64,000 nucleotides of DNA from Prevotella sp. (GTDB taxonomy: Bacteria > Bacteroidota > Bacteroidia > Bacteroidales > Bacteroidaceae), in the NCBI GenBank assembly GCA_015060535.1, contig SUYH01000012.1, positions 27,725-91,724 on the forward strand. The letters run 5' to 3'. The stretch's first letter is position 1. Each line of letters begins with the position of its first letter. Below, piece after piece: positions 10,049 to 18,034 of this stretch. A model generated the notes under the pieces. The model was not told the DNA's origin. It made no database searches and saw only the letters and a program-made list of their open reading frames with translations. Both the position numbers and the translations under genes were made by a program.

Positions 10049-11065
10049 TTATTTAAAACTTGCTTCCGTAAAGGCTTCCATGATGGCTGTGGGTTTCCCG
10101 TCTTGGAAGGCCCCTAAGGGATACTGGTCCTCCAATTCAGGAGCCCAATAGAAGACGCCCTTGCAATGACCATTGGTGTTATTCTTGGAAGCATGGATGA
10201 TAGCAACCATAATCTGCTTGCCCTCAACGGGTTTCTTTACTTCCACACCAGCCTCGACAACCATTAGGGGCTTGTGGTATTTCGTCCACATACGATTGAT
10301 GTTGGCTGTGAATTTCTCAACGGTTTCCTGCCACGACTTGGTAAGATTTGCCTTCATGTCCCAATAGGGATAGACGCTCAGGCCAATCATGTCGAAACGG
10401 GCTTTATATTTCTTCAACCCGTCGAAGATGAAATCGTAGCGCTTGGGGTCGCAACCTCCGTCCAAATGGATGATAACCTCAGCCTTGGGATAGACAGCCT
10501 TGACAGCCTGATAACCAGCATCCGTCAAACCAGCATATTGACGCATGTTCTCCTCTGCACGACCTACAGGCCAAAGGAAACCATGCGTAGTCTCGTTGCC
10601 TACCTGCACCCAACACACATCTACCCCAGCCTCTTTGATGGCTTCAAGCACTTCGCGAGTATGATTAGCCAAAGCCTGCTTCATTTCCTCGTAAGTCATT
10701 GATTTCCATTGCGCTGGAATATTCTGTTGACCAGGATCAGCCCACCAGTCGCTATAGTGGAAGTCGATCATCAGCGCCATGCCCCAGTCTTTGGCACGCA
10801 AAGCCATACGCACCACATCTTCCTTATTGCAGAAGTTCCCATGTTCAACAGGGTCAACCCAAACACGCAAGCGAACAGCGTTCAGTCCTAACTCACGCAT
10901 CAAAGCCGTATTCTCACGAGGCTCACCTTTGGCATTACGCAACTGTTTCCCTTGAGCCTCCAATTCTGTAGTACCACTAATATCAGCTCCAAGCCAAAAA
11001 GCCTGTGCCTGCACCATTTGGCATATACCTATTACAATTACAAGTAGTGTAGTCAGTCGTTTCAT
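10049..11065 (-). CDS. GH53 arabinogalactan endo-beta-1,4-galactanase
   Basis: This 338-aa secreted glycoside hydrolase cleaves beta-1,4-galactan, the pectin side chain. After a signal peptide ([22 protein letters not shown]) comes the GH53 opening [13 protein letters not shown]. The acid/base glutamate lies in [14 protein letters not shown] (about 155) and the nucleophile in [11 protein letters not shown] (about 270). The [14 protein letters not shown] motif is also diagnostic. I chose the ATG at 11065, just downstream of a good promoter; the longer frame has no signal peptide. A GH2 beta-galactosidase lies 2.5 kb upstream and a LacZ homologue 34 kb away, and either could finish galactan breakdown. 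No SusC/SusD pair is present. Confidence 0.93.
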   Translation of the reverse strand: MKRLTTLLVIVIGICQMVQAQAFWLGADISGTTELEAQGKQLRNAKGEPRENTALMRELGLNAVRLRVWVDPVEHGNFCNKEDVVRMALRAKDWGMALMIDFHYSDWWADPGQQNIPAQWKSMTYEEMKQALANHTREVLEAIKEAGVDVCWVQVGNETTHGFLWPVGRAEENMRQYAGLTDAGYQAVKAVYPKAEVIIHLDGGCDPKRYDFIFDGLKKYKARFDMIGLSVYPYWDMKANLTKSWQETVEKFTANINRMWTKYHKPLMVVEAGVEVKKPVEGKQIMVAIIHASKNNTNGHCKGVFYWAPELEDQYPLGAFQDGKPTAIMEAFTEASFK

Positions 11066-11087
11066 TGTTTTCCAATATTTTATTCTG

Positions 11088-11118
11088 CAAAGATACGAAT
11101 AAACCACAACAACTCAAA
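11088..11118 (-). promoter_or_regulatory. Promoter of the GH53 gene
   Basis: On the minus strand, TTTG (11118-11115), 19 bp, then TATCTTTG (11095-11088), matching the Bacteroidetes consensus. The start codon lies about 22 nt downstream of the box. Confidence 0.8.
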
Positions 11119-11189
11119 ATATATTTTCAATTTTTAGCAGGGAACATTTCTATTATTATGTATGGAGAATGTCTTTCCTTTGAGGAGTA

Positions 11190-11726
11190 CTACTCTTTTT
11201 TTACGGCATCAGTTGCGACCCACCAGAGTGAACCGTCGTCGAATCTTATCTGCACCTGAGTCCAACTGCCGTGAATGACCTTCCCTTTGCTGCCTTTCCA
11301 TATATACTTACTTTTTCCTTGGCGTGTAAGTTCATACCGTCCTACAGCATCATCAGCAACCATCGCATCCCCTAATCTTTCGGAAGATTCTTCATCAAGT
11401 GTTCCCCATGTGTCGGAGACAACGGTAACCCTGTCCCCGATTTGTGGCACACCGTCTGACTCAAAAGCACCACAATGATAAAGGATGACACAAACGAGAA
11501 AGACCAAGCACCACAATCCTCTTTTCTGCTGTTTCGTCCAGCCAGTAAAGCCCATGCTCTCCACTTGTTTATCTGAAGCTGAAACCACACGCTCTTTTGC
11601 AGGCTTCTTATTGTTGTCAAAATTCTGATTGCATTGACTGCAATGCAGGCGATTGTCATTTATATATTCATCTGGAACAGAAAGCGTTGCTCCACAATGG
11701 GGGCACTTTACATAATGATTTGCCAT
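11190..11726 (-). CDS. Zinc-ribbon membrane protein, function unknown
   Basis: This 178-aa protein opens with an MJ0042-like zinc finger (VKCPHCGATLSVPDEY...LHCSQCNQNF, residues 6-36). One transmembrane segment follows at about 70-88 (GLWCLVFLVCVILYHCGAF). The C-terminal 85 residues look like a small beta-rich domain (VPQIGDRVTVV...IRFDDGSLWWVATDAV), possibly SH3-like. The finger is predicted cytoplasmic and the C-terminal domain outside. It starts 6 bp after the 420-aa membrane protein gene and is probably in the same transcript. No function is known to me. Confidence 0.75.
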   Translation of the reverse strand: MANHYVKCPHCGATLSVPDEYINDNRLHCSQCNQNFDNNKKPAKERVVSASDKQVESMGFTGWTKQQKRGLWCLVFLVCVILYHCGAFESDGVPQIGDRVTVVSDTWGTLDEESSERLGDAMVADDAVGRYELTRQGKSKYIWKGSKGKVIHGSWTQVQIRFDDGSLWWVATDAVKKE

Positions 11727-11732
11727 AACAGG

Positions 11733-12995
11733 TCAGTTAATAGGTTGAAGTTTCTCAAATAACTCAAAGCAGTTGGTGTCCATATTGTACAAGTAGACAC
11801 GAACCATATTGCCTGGCATCATCACCATAACGGCATTCTCGCCGTTGACATCAAAACCTTCAATGACATAAAGCGTATAGCCTGGTTTCAGATTGAAAAC
11901 GCCATTGTTAGTCCCCACTTCCGGGTCGTAAAACAGGTTACCACCATAATTCTTCGTCTGTTTTTTGCACTGATAGGTCTCCTGAAGTGTTTGCACACCT
12001 ACAGGGTGAAGAATTGACACCTGATACTTCCCTCCTTTTTTCATCTTCTCCAATTGCCAGACATACCCAGCCCTGCCACTATACGACTCCCGCCATTTGC
12101 CTAACACATCAACCTGTGGTTCTTGCGGTTTCTCTTTAACTTCTTGCTTAACTTCCTGCTTTTTGTCAATGCCGAGGATTTTATTACGCTCCTCGACCGA
12201 AAGTTGATATGAACTGTTAGCCGCTTTGTCGACTGAGTCCATAAACTGTTCAACCTTTGATTTTGACCCTATATCTTTCCCTGATTCTCTAAAGATATTG
12301 AACAACACGAAAACTGCAACAGCTATGCCAACGACCCACATTGCCGTATTATACTTTGTATCACTGATTCCTTCCTTTACAGGCGTTTCGTCAATTGGTT
12401 CCTTGCCCTTCTCTGCATCATTTACGACAGGAGGAGCAACAGACTCTTCCTTGTCAACTACCACACGCATAGCGATGCCGTCCACTTTTACGGAGGCTGG
12501 TTCTTTTTTGGGAGGCGTTATTGTTTTCTTCGCATATTCAATACCATTCGCTATGCCTGACGTACTCACCTTGATATTCTTCGCCTTGTCACCTTCATAG
12601 ATGTCCTTGATAATATCAACACACTTTTCAGCGGCTTTCTCGACTTCAGTACCATAATTGATGGCATACAATCTGGCTCCAAAATCCTTGACCTCCTTGA
12701 ATGTGCCGAAATCTGCCCTCGCCTTGAAAGCCTCTAACTGTTGCTTGTCGTTTTTCATGCTGAATGAGAAACAAAGAGCAATCATCGGTTCATATTCCTT
12801 ATCAATGTCATTCTGAGCACATTCAGGGAAAACGTCTTTCCCTGTACGCTCGTCTTTAACCATTGAAGGGTGCAACAGTCGCATCACCACTTCATTCTTC
12901 ATTAGAATCTCCGTGCAGACATTCTTATAGAAATCCTGTTCCGCAAGATTCTTTGCCAGTTGTTCACACAAGACATTGTTTAATTTAGATAGCAT
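11733..12995 (-). CDS. Membrane-anchored protein, function unknown
   Basis: This 420-aa protein has a charged N-terminal half without signal peptide. One transmembrane helix lies at about 215-233 (AMWVVGIAVAVFVLFNIF). A coiled-coil or linker rich in K/E/Q follows (about 250-295). The C-terminal extracytoplasmic domain (about 298-420) is probably beta-structured. I recognise no family. It forms a two-gene unit with the zinc-ribbon membrane protein downstream; both have a single internal helix, so they may form a complex. The gene is preceded by an unusually long leader of about 250 nt with apparent complex secondary structure. Confidence 0.7.
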   Translation of the reverse strand: MLSKLNNVLCEQLAKNLAEQDFYKNVCTEILMKNEVVMRLLHPSMVKDERTGKDVFPECAQNDIDKEYEPMIALCFSFSMKNDKQQLEAFKARADFGTFKEVKDFGARLYAINYGTEVEKAAEKCVDIIKDIYEGDKAKNIKVSTSGIANGIEYAKKTITPPKKEPASVKVDGIAMRVVVDKEESVAPPVVNDAEKGKEPIDETPVKEGISDTKYNTAMWVVGIAVAVFVLFNIFRESGKDIGSKSKVEQFMDSVDKAANSSYQLSVEERNKILGIDKKQEVKQEVKEKPQEPQVDVLGKWRESYSGRAGYVWQLEKMKKGGKYQVSILHPVGVQTLQETYQCKKQTKNYGGNLFYDPEVGTNNGVFNLKPGYTLYVIEGFDVNGENAVMVMMPGNMVRVYLYNMDTNCFELFEKLQPIN

Positions 12996-13069
12996 AATAC
13001 CGTTCGTTTTATTAGTTATAACTTTTCTTCTTCTCTTTAGTGGAAACGGTTAACTATCTGGCAAATAGA

Positions 13070-13199
13070 AACAGCGCAAACCACCTCCATATCTTCTCTC
13101 AGGCTTTGCACTGCCTCCTATATCCTATGGGGAGTCTGCGCTGTTAGGCACATACTCCTTGGATATAGGAATCGCTCTTTTTCTGTTCTGAGGTGCAAA
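13070..13199 (-). ncRNA. Candidate structured 5' leader with pseudoknot
   Basis: In the leader of the membrane-protein unit a perfect 10-bp stem (13116-13125 with 13161-13170) encloses a second 5-bp stem (13131-13135 with 13154-13158). The apical loop segment 13137-13145 is perfectly complementary over 9 nt to 13070-13078, giving a pseudoknot. Two further pairings, 13105-13111 with 13193-13199 (7 bp) and 13098-13102 with 13188-13192 (5 bp), cross each other and so are mutually exclusive. That is the geometry of a switching leader. It is a candidate only: no known class was recognised, and conservation is untested. Confidence 0.45.
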
Positions 13200-13252
13200 T
13201 TCGAGAGAAGAAAGTTGAGCAATCATTATAGCGTACTCTTTCAAGCACGGTG

Positions 13253-13284
13253 CAAAGTTAACAATTTTCTAGAATCCACACAAA
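13253..13284 (-). promoter_or_regulatory. Promoter of the membrane-protein/zinc-ribbon unit
   Basis: On the minus strand, TTTG (13284-13281), 20 bp, TAACTTTG (13260-13253). The expected start near 13246 gives a 250-nt untranslated leader that contains the structured element. Confidence 0.7.
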
Positions 13285-13384
13285 CTTTGTGGAACTTTTT
13301 ACCCGTCGAGAGGGAAAAAAGGGGTTCTTAATAGTTTTTGTTGTTACTGCTAATAGATTATTTCTTTCCCTCTGTATCTATTTT

Positions 13385-13468
13385 ATGTTTCCAAGTTAGA
13401 AACTTATGTTTCCAAATTGCGAATATAAGTTTTCAACTTGGAAACTTGTGTCCACAACTTGGAAACAT
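13385..13468. repeat. Four degenerate 21-bp tandem repeats
   Basis: Units start at 13385, 13406, 13427 and 13448, with a fifth decayed unit after them. Each carries a TTTCnA...TnGAAA-like half palindrome, and the outermost 13 bp (13385-13397 and 13456-13468) form a perfect inverted repeat. On the plus strand they would encode a CFQxxN-type 7-residue repeat. Confidence 0.75.
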
Positions 13469-13515
13469 AAAATATGACTTAGGAAAAAAACATTTTGCAC
13501 TAAGTATCAAATCTT

Positions 13516-15951
13516 TTATTTAACAGTCTGGAAAGTCAGCACAGCAGGCTTCAGCTTACCTTGTTTGTCCTTGACGGTCAGCGTAGCTTTGCCTGCCTTG
13601 GTAGTTGAACGGAGGACAACCACCAGTTCGCCATTGAAGAGACGCATCTGGGGCTGCTTGAATGACTCCAACGAGGTGGCATCACCATTGCAGACTGCCT
13701 CAAAGCGGGCCTCACCCGATACGCTGAACGTCAAAACATTCTGACAGGTGGGGACGGGAATGCCCTTATTGTCGTTGACGCTGACGCGGACAAAAATCAG
13801 GTCCTCTCCATCAGCCTTGTGATTAGCGGTCTCGGTCTGGGTCACAAGCACAGAAGCCTTTCCTGCTGTCTTCCGAACATCCTCACCAATCAGATTACCC
13901 TGTTCATCATAGACAACCACCTTGATTTCGCCTGGCTCATACTTCACATCATTCCAGCGCAGACGATAACGGTCCAAGCGCTCTGCAGGATTCTTGCGGA
14001 TTCTGCCCTGCGACTTCCCATTTACAAAGAGTTCGCCCTCAACCCCATCGGTATAGCAATAAACGGGGGTTACCTTGCCTTTGCGATCAGGCCACGTCCA
14101 ATGAGGCAACAAATGAACGGTGTGCTCCTTCTTGTTCCAATGACTCTTATACAGATAGTAACGGTCCTTGGGCAGACCTGCCAAATCACAGATACCAAAA
14201 TAGCTGCTGCGCGAAGGCCAGTATTCATCATAAGGAGTAGGCTCACCCAGATAGTCGTAACCTGTCCACACAAACTCACCAATCACCCACGAATAATCGT
14301 CCTGCCAGCGCCAGTCATCATCAGGCAGATTCGACCATGCACAATACTCCACATCATAACTTGAGCACTGGCCATCTGCCTTACTGAACGCTGTGGGGTC
14401 GTAGGTAGGAGCCCATGAGGCATACTGCGAGTTATCTGTAACCTCGACCGGAAACTTATACACACCACGGCTACTCACCGTCGATGTCGTTTCGGAACCC
14501 AACAGGAAACCCTGCGGCAGCTGCTTGATATTGTTGGCATACTTATGCACACGATAGTTAAAGCCCGGCACATCCATAGCCTGTGCGAAACCACCATTTA
14601 GAGAAGCCTCTGCATGATCCATACCCTGGGTGACAGGACGTGTGGGGTCAAGCGAGTGACACAAGCCCTGCAACTGGATGCTCAACTGACGACCTTCCTC
14701 GCTGCCTTGCTCAGGAATCTCGTTACCTATCGACCACATCACGATGCTCGGGTGGTTACGATGATTCAGTATCAAGTTGGTGATATCTTTTGCTGCCCAC
14801 TCCTTGAAGAAACGGGCATAGCCATTCTTGCACTTGGGATAAATCCACATATCGAACGATTCAGCCATCACCATCATACCCATCGAATCGCAAATCTCCA
14901 TCTGCATCGTCGAAGGCATGTTATGCGAAGTACGGATAGCGTCACAGCCCATCTCCTTCATCATGCGAATCTGGCGAATCAAAGCCGACTTGTTGATGGC
15001 AGCACCCAGAGGGCCTAAGTCATGATGCAGACAAACGCCCTTGAATTTGCGTGTCTGACCATTCAGTTGGAAGCCCTTTTCGCGAGTGACACGAATGGTA
15101 CGGATACCAGTCTTGATGGTCTTGCTGTCAAGCACCTCATGATGTCCCTTGTACACCTCCACCTTCACCTCGTATAAAGAAGGTGTCTCTGGCGTCCACA
15201 ACTGGGGATTCTTTACCTTAAACTTGGCATACACCTTACCGTCAGCCTCAATACGTGTGTCGCCACAGGAAGATGAACGTCCATCAGGACCTTTCAGGAA
15301 TATCTGTGCCGTACCCTTCACAGGATTGATGACACGAGCCTCGACCTCAACAGTAGCCTGGTTCTTGTCAATGCTCATCGTGCGAACAAAGATGCTCCAG
15401 TCGTCAATATGTGTCTTCTGCGTCAACACCAGTTTTACAGGACGGTACAGTCCTGCTCCAGGATACCAGCGTGAGCTCTCTTCTATGTTCTGCAAGTGTA
15501 CGCTGATGTCGAGCTTACCACTCTTGATATAGGGTGTGGCATCCACACGGAAGGCATTGTAGCCATAAGCCCAATAGCCAGCCTCCTCGCCATTGATGCT
15601 GACACGTGGCTCGGCCATAGCTCCATCGAATACCAGTTCGGCTGCTTCATAGCCCTGGGGTATCTTGACTGTCGTCTTATACCAGCCTTCGCCTATCCAA
15701 GGCAGCGCGCCTGAGCGACCCGACTTCTCCGTAGCCTCTTTCTCGCCATTCTGCACGATAGCCACCTTTTGCAAGTCCCATTTCTTGTCGAACGGTCCTG
15801 CAATAGCCCAATCATGAGGAATCTGTACCTCGGTCCATGACTTGTTATCATGAGAGAAATCCCATGTCTTCAGATTGATCTCCTGTCGCGTTTGTCCCAT
15901 AGCACACAAGCTAAACAAAAGCGCTGTCATTGTTAGTTTTAGTTCCTTCAT
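13516..15951 (-). CDS. GH2 family beta-galactosidase, secreted
   Basis: This 811-aa exo-glycosidase has a signal peptide (MKELKLTMTALLFSLCAMGQ). The GH2 jelly-roll domain (about 25-190), immunoglobulin-like domain (about 190-290) and TIM barrel (about 290-590) follow in order. The acid/base glutamate is in MWSIGNEIPEQG (about 412) and the nucleophile in VIGEFVWTGYDYLGEP (about 558). C-terminal segments resemble the DUF4982 and Ig-like domains of Bacteroidetes beta-galactosidases. Likely substrates are beta-galactosides from galactan or other glycans; beta-glucuronidase or related GH2 activity cannot be excluded. It is transcribed from the 92-bp repeated promoter module just upstream. Confidence 0.9.
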   Translation of the reverse strand: MKELKLTMTALLFSLCAMGQTRQEINLKTWDFSHDNKSWTEVQIPHDWAIAGPFDKKWDLQKVAIVQNGEKEATEKSGRSGALPWIGEGWYKTTVKIPQGYEAAELVFDGAMAEPRVSINGEEAGYWAYGYNAFRVDATPYIKSGKLDISVHLQNIEESSRWYPGAGLYRPVKLVLTQKTHIDDWSIFVRTMSIDKNQATVEVEARVINPVKGTAQIFLKGPDGRSSSCGDTRIEADGKVYAKFKVKNPQLWTPETPSLYEVKVEVYKGHHEVLDSKTIKTGIRTIRVTREKGFQLNGQTRKFKGVCLHHDLGPLGAAINKSALIRQIRMMKEMGCDAIRTSHNMPSTMQMEICDSMGMMVMAESFDMWIYPKCKNGYARFFKEWAAKDITNLILNHRNHPSIVMWSIGNEIPEQGSEEGRQLSIQLQGLCHSLDPTRPVTQGMDHAEASLNGGFAQAMDVPGFNYRVHKYANNIKQLPQGFLLGSETTSTVSSRGVYKFPVEVTDNSQYASWAPTYDPTAFSKADGQCSSYDVEYCAWSNLPDDDWRWQDDYSWVIGEFVWTGYDYLGEPTPYDEYWPSRSSYFGICDLAGLPKDRYYLYKSHWNKKEHTVHLLPHWTWPDRKGKVTPVYCYTDGVEGELFVNGKSQGRIRKNPAERLDRYRLRWNDVKYEPGEIKVVVYDEQGNLIGEDVRKTAGKASVLVTQTETANHKADGEDLIFVRVSVNDNKGIPVPTCQNVLTFSVSGEARFEAVCNGDATSLESFKQPQMRLFNGELVVVLRSTTKAGKATLTVKDKQGKLKPAVLTFQTVK

Positions 15952-15980
15952 CTGTAATATCAGTTAGTATTCGTTGGGTA

Positions 15981-16072
15981 CAAAGGTACGATTAAACGAG
16001 AACAAAACAAAGAAAAAGTTTCTTTTTTTGTCGAGTGTGAGTACCTTCGCTGAGTTTTATTCAGCAAAGGTA
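15981..16072 (-). repeat. Promoter module, copy A
   Basis: This 92-bp segment is closely similar to 22539-22629. Read on the minus strand it holds a distal TACCTTTG box (16072-16065), then a GCTGA/TCAGC hairpin, a shared CACTCGACAAAAAAA segment, and a full promoter: TTTG (16011-16008), 19 bp, TACCTTTG (15988-15981). It drives the GH2 gene starting at 15951. Confidence 0.8.
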
Positions 16073-16073
16073 C

Positions 16074-16106
16074 AAAAAAATCCTCGCAGAAACAAATCTG
16101 CGAGGA
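16074..16106 (-). terminator. Terminator of the OmpA-like gene
   Basis: A perfect 10-bp stem (16081-16090 with 16097-16106) and 6-nt loop are followed on the minus strand by seven T. It lies 28 bp beyond the porin gene's stop codon. Confidence 0.9.
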
Positions 16107-16133
16107 CTTTTGTTGATTTATTCTAAGTTTGAA

Positions 16134-17318
16134 TTACTTCGTAGTGTCGATGAACATAGCTACGCGGTTGAAGTCGTTCTCAGAAGAGAGCTTGTCAGTT
16201 GCGCCCAGACCCTCAGTAGTGATGCGGTCAGCAGCAATCTTGTACTTCTTAACCAGTGCGTTCTTAACTACCTCAGCGCGCTTCTCAGAAAGCTTCTTGT
16301 TGAACTCAGCCTTACCCTCGGGTGAAGCATAGCCCTGAACCTTAACCTTAGCGTCCTTGTGGTTCTTCATGTAGTTAGCAACCATCTCGATGCTAGCATA
16401 CTGAGCAGGCTCGATATTGCTCTTACCCTGACGGAAGATTACGTGTGGCTGCAGAACGTTCTCAGTCTTCTCAACAACAGCAGCTGTGGTAGGACGAGCC
16501 TCGCAGTCAGCGAGCTTCTTCTGCAGGTCAGCGATGGTCTGAGCATCAGCAGCGATCTTGCTGTCCTTAGCGTTGTTGTCAGCGCGGAGCTCGTTGATCT
16601 TACCATTCAGAGCATCGATCTCAGCCTGGTCGCGGAGCTGTGCCTTAGCGAAGTTGTGAGTACCGTTGCTGTTGCCGAACTTGTAGTTGAAACCAGCCTT
16701 GATAGTGAAGTAAGAATCGCTCAGGTTGTACTGCATAGGAGCATAAGCTGCAGGAGCAATAGCACCAACCCAGTCAACAAGACCGTAAGTCAAAGAAGGC
16801 TCAATGTAGAGCTGCCAAGCCTTAGCCTCACCCAGATTGAAGGTGAAGTCAAAACCGATCTTTGAATTCAGGCCGTTTACCTTTGGCAGATGATTGAAGT
16901 AGTGCTCCCAACCGAAACCAGCAAGGGCGATAACCTCAAAAGAACGGGGCTCACCAGGATAACCAGCAAACAGGTTGTTCAGGTTGAAAGTACCCAGCAG
17001 GTTTACGTTTACATCCTCAATGAAAGTCTTGCTACCAGCATTCCACTTGTTGTTAGACTTGAAGTGCATGTCGGCATCCAAAGCCAGACCGAATACGGTG
17101 TTCAAGTTCTTACCTACACGTACACCAAAAGTAGGAGCCAATGACTTGAAGAAGCCATTAGAAGCACCATCAAAAGACTCTTTTGGCAAAGTAGATACAC
17201 CAGCGTTAGCACCAATGTACCAGTTGTCACCACCCTTGTTAGAGGTGATTACAGTGTTCTGTGCGCTTGCATTAGCTGCGAAAGCAGCAACAGCGAGCAT
17301 TAAAAATAACTTTTTCAT
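16134..17318 (-). CDS. OmpA family outer membrane protein
   Basis: This 394-aa protein has a signal peptide (MKKLFLMLAVAAFAANASAQ). A beta-barrel region (about 30-225, ending FTIKAGFNYKFG) is followed by a short coiled coil (about 235-275). The C-terminal OmpA peptidoglycan-binding domain carries the conserved pattern GYASPEGKAEFNKKLSEKRA. It anchors the outer membrane to the cell wall and is probably abundant: the gene has biased codons, its own promoter and a strong terminator. The ATG at 17318 is preferred; a TTG three codons upstream is possible. Confidence 0.93.
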   Translation of the reverse strand: MKKLFLMLAVAAFAANASAQNTVITSNKGGDNWYIGANAGVSTLPKESFDGASNGFFKSLAPTFGVRVGKNLNTVFGLALDADMHFKSNNKWNAGSKTFIEDVNVNLLGTFNLNNLFAGYPGEPRSFEVIALAGFGWEHYFNHLPKVNGLNSKIGFDFTFNLGEAKAWQLYIEPSLTYGLVDWVGAIAPAAYAPMQYNLSDSYFTIKAGFNYKFGNSNGTHNFAKAQLRDQAEIDALNGKINELRADNNAKDSKIAADAQTIADLQKKLADCEARPTTAAVVEKTENVLQPHVIFRQGKSNIEPAQYASIEMVANYMKNHKDAKVKVQGYASPEGKAEFNKKLSEKRAEVVKNALVKKYKIAADRITTEGLGATDKLSSENDFNRVAMFIDTTK

Positions 17319-17387
17319 TTCTTTCAAAATTTAAAAATACTACCTAAATACTTTCTTAATCGTTAAGATTTCTTTGAATTTCGGCTG

Positions 17388-17395
17388 CAAAGTAA
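17388..17395 (-). promoter_or_regulatory. Probable promoter box of the OmpA-like gene
   Basis: TTACTTTG on the minus strand (17395-17388) is one base off the TAnnTTTG consensus, with a TTG about 20 bp upstream. The leader would be roughly 60 nt. Confidence 0.55.
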
Positions 17396-17490
17396 CGAAA
17401 AATTTTAATATACTCCAAGTTTTTTTGCCAAAATCTTACAAAATAAGTGTAATTTTTGTCCTTTTAAGCCAAAATTATGGAAAAAAACGC

Positions 17491-17498
17491 TAATTTTG
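17491..17498 (+). promoter_or_regulatory. -7 box of the cobUTS operon
   Basis: TAATTTTG ends only 8 nt before the cobU ATG at 17507, so the transcript would be leaderless or nearly so. No clear -33 TTTG at 19-20 bp is seen, and the 180-bp gap holds no recognisable cobalamin riboswitch. Confidence 0.5.
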
Positions 17499-17506
17499 TG
17501 GCATAA

Positions 17507-18034
17507 ATGAGAAGAATTATACTGATTACAGGTGGTCAACGCTCAGGAAAAAGCCAACAGGCAGAGCAGTTAGCTTTAAGTTTGAGTCCCAATCCCGTAT
17601 ATGTGGCGACAGCACACATCTGGGATGAGGAGTTTCGTGAACGCGTCAGACGACATCAGGAGCGGAGAGGTCCTCAATGGACAAACATTGAAGAGGAACG
17701 CAATCTGAGTCGTCACGACTTAACTGGTCGTGTAGCCGTCATCGACTGCATCACCCTCTGGTGTACCAATTTCTTTTTCGAGCGTAACAAGCCCGATTGG
17801 GAACAACCCAGCGTCGACGAAGCCTTAGAGGCCTTGAAGAAAGAGTTCGATCAGTTTACGTCACAAGACGCCACCTTTATCTTCGTGACCAACGAGATAG
17901 GATCAGGTGGCGTGAGCACCGATGCCATCCAACGTCGTTTCACCGACCTTGAGGGATGGATGAACCAGTATGTAGCATCAAAAGCTGACGAGGTGATCCT
18001 CATGGTCAGCGGTATTCCGGTAAAAATCAAATGA
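17507..18034 (+). CDS. cobU: Adenosylcobinamide kinase/guanylyltransferase
   Basis: This 175-aa bifunctional enzyme phosphorylates adenosylcobinamide and transfers GMP to give adenosylcobinamide-GDP. The P-loop ITGGQRSGKSQQAE is at 6-19. The guanylylated histidine region (RRHQERR) is near 45, and FVTNEIGSGGV near 125 is typical. Length is normal. It overlaps cobT by 4 bp (ATGA) and heads a cobU-cobT-cobS operon for lower-ligand assembly of cobalamin. No corrin-ring genes are in the window, so this may serve salvage. Confidence 0.95.
   Translation: MRRIILITGGQRSGKSQQAEQLALSLSPNPVYVATAHIWDEEFRERVRRHQERRGPQWTNIEEERNLSRHDLTGRVAVIDCITLWCTNFFFERNKPDWEQPSVDEALEALKKEFDQFTSQDATFIFVTNEIGSGGVSTDAIQRRFTDLEGWMNQYVASKADEVILMVSGIPVKIK

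Larger units (their letters stand above)
12996..13515. other. Gene-free stretch with leader RNA and repeats
   Basis: No credible coding sequence is seen. The stretch holds the structured leader (13070-13199) and promoter (13253-13284) of the minus-strand membrane-protein unit, and a 21-bp tandem repeat (13385-13468). A 61-codon plus-strand frame at 13338-13523 is simply the repeat read through. Confidence 0.7.

Noticed and set aside
13338..13523. Plus-strand 61-aa repeat protein
   Set aside because: It is the direct translation of the 21-bp DNA repeat, lacks a promoter box and runs into the GH2 gene's end.
16110..17144. Plus-strand frames antisense to the OmpA-like gene
   Set aside because: They are mirror frames of a gene with biased codons and have no start signals of their own.
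17340..17506. Cobalamin riboswitch upstream of cobUTS
   Set aside because: The space is AT-rich, shorter than a typical B12 riboswitch, lacks the conserved B12-box, and the -7 box lies next to the start codon.
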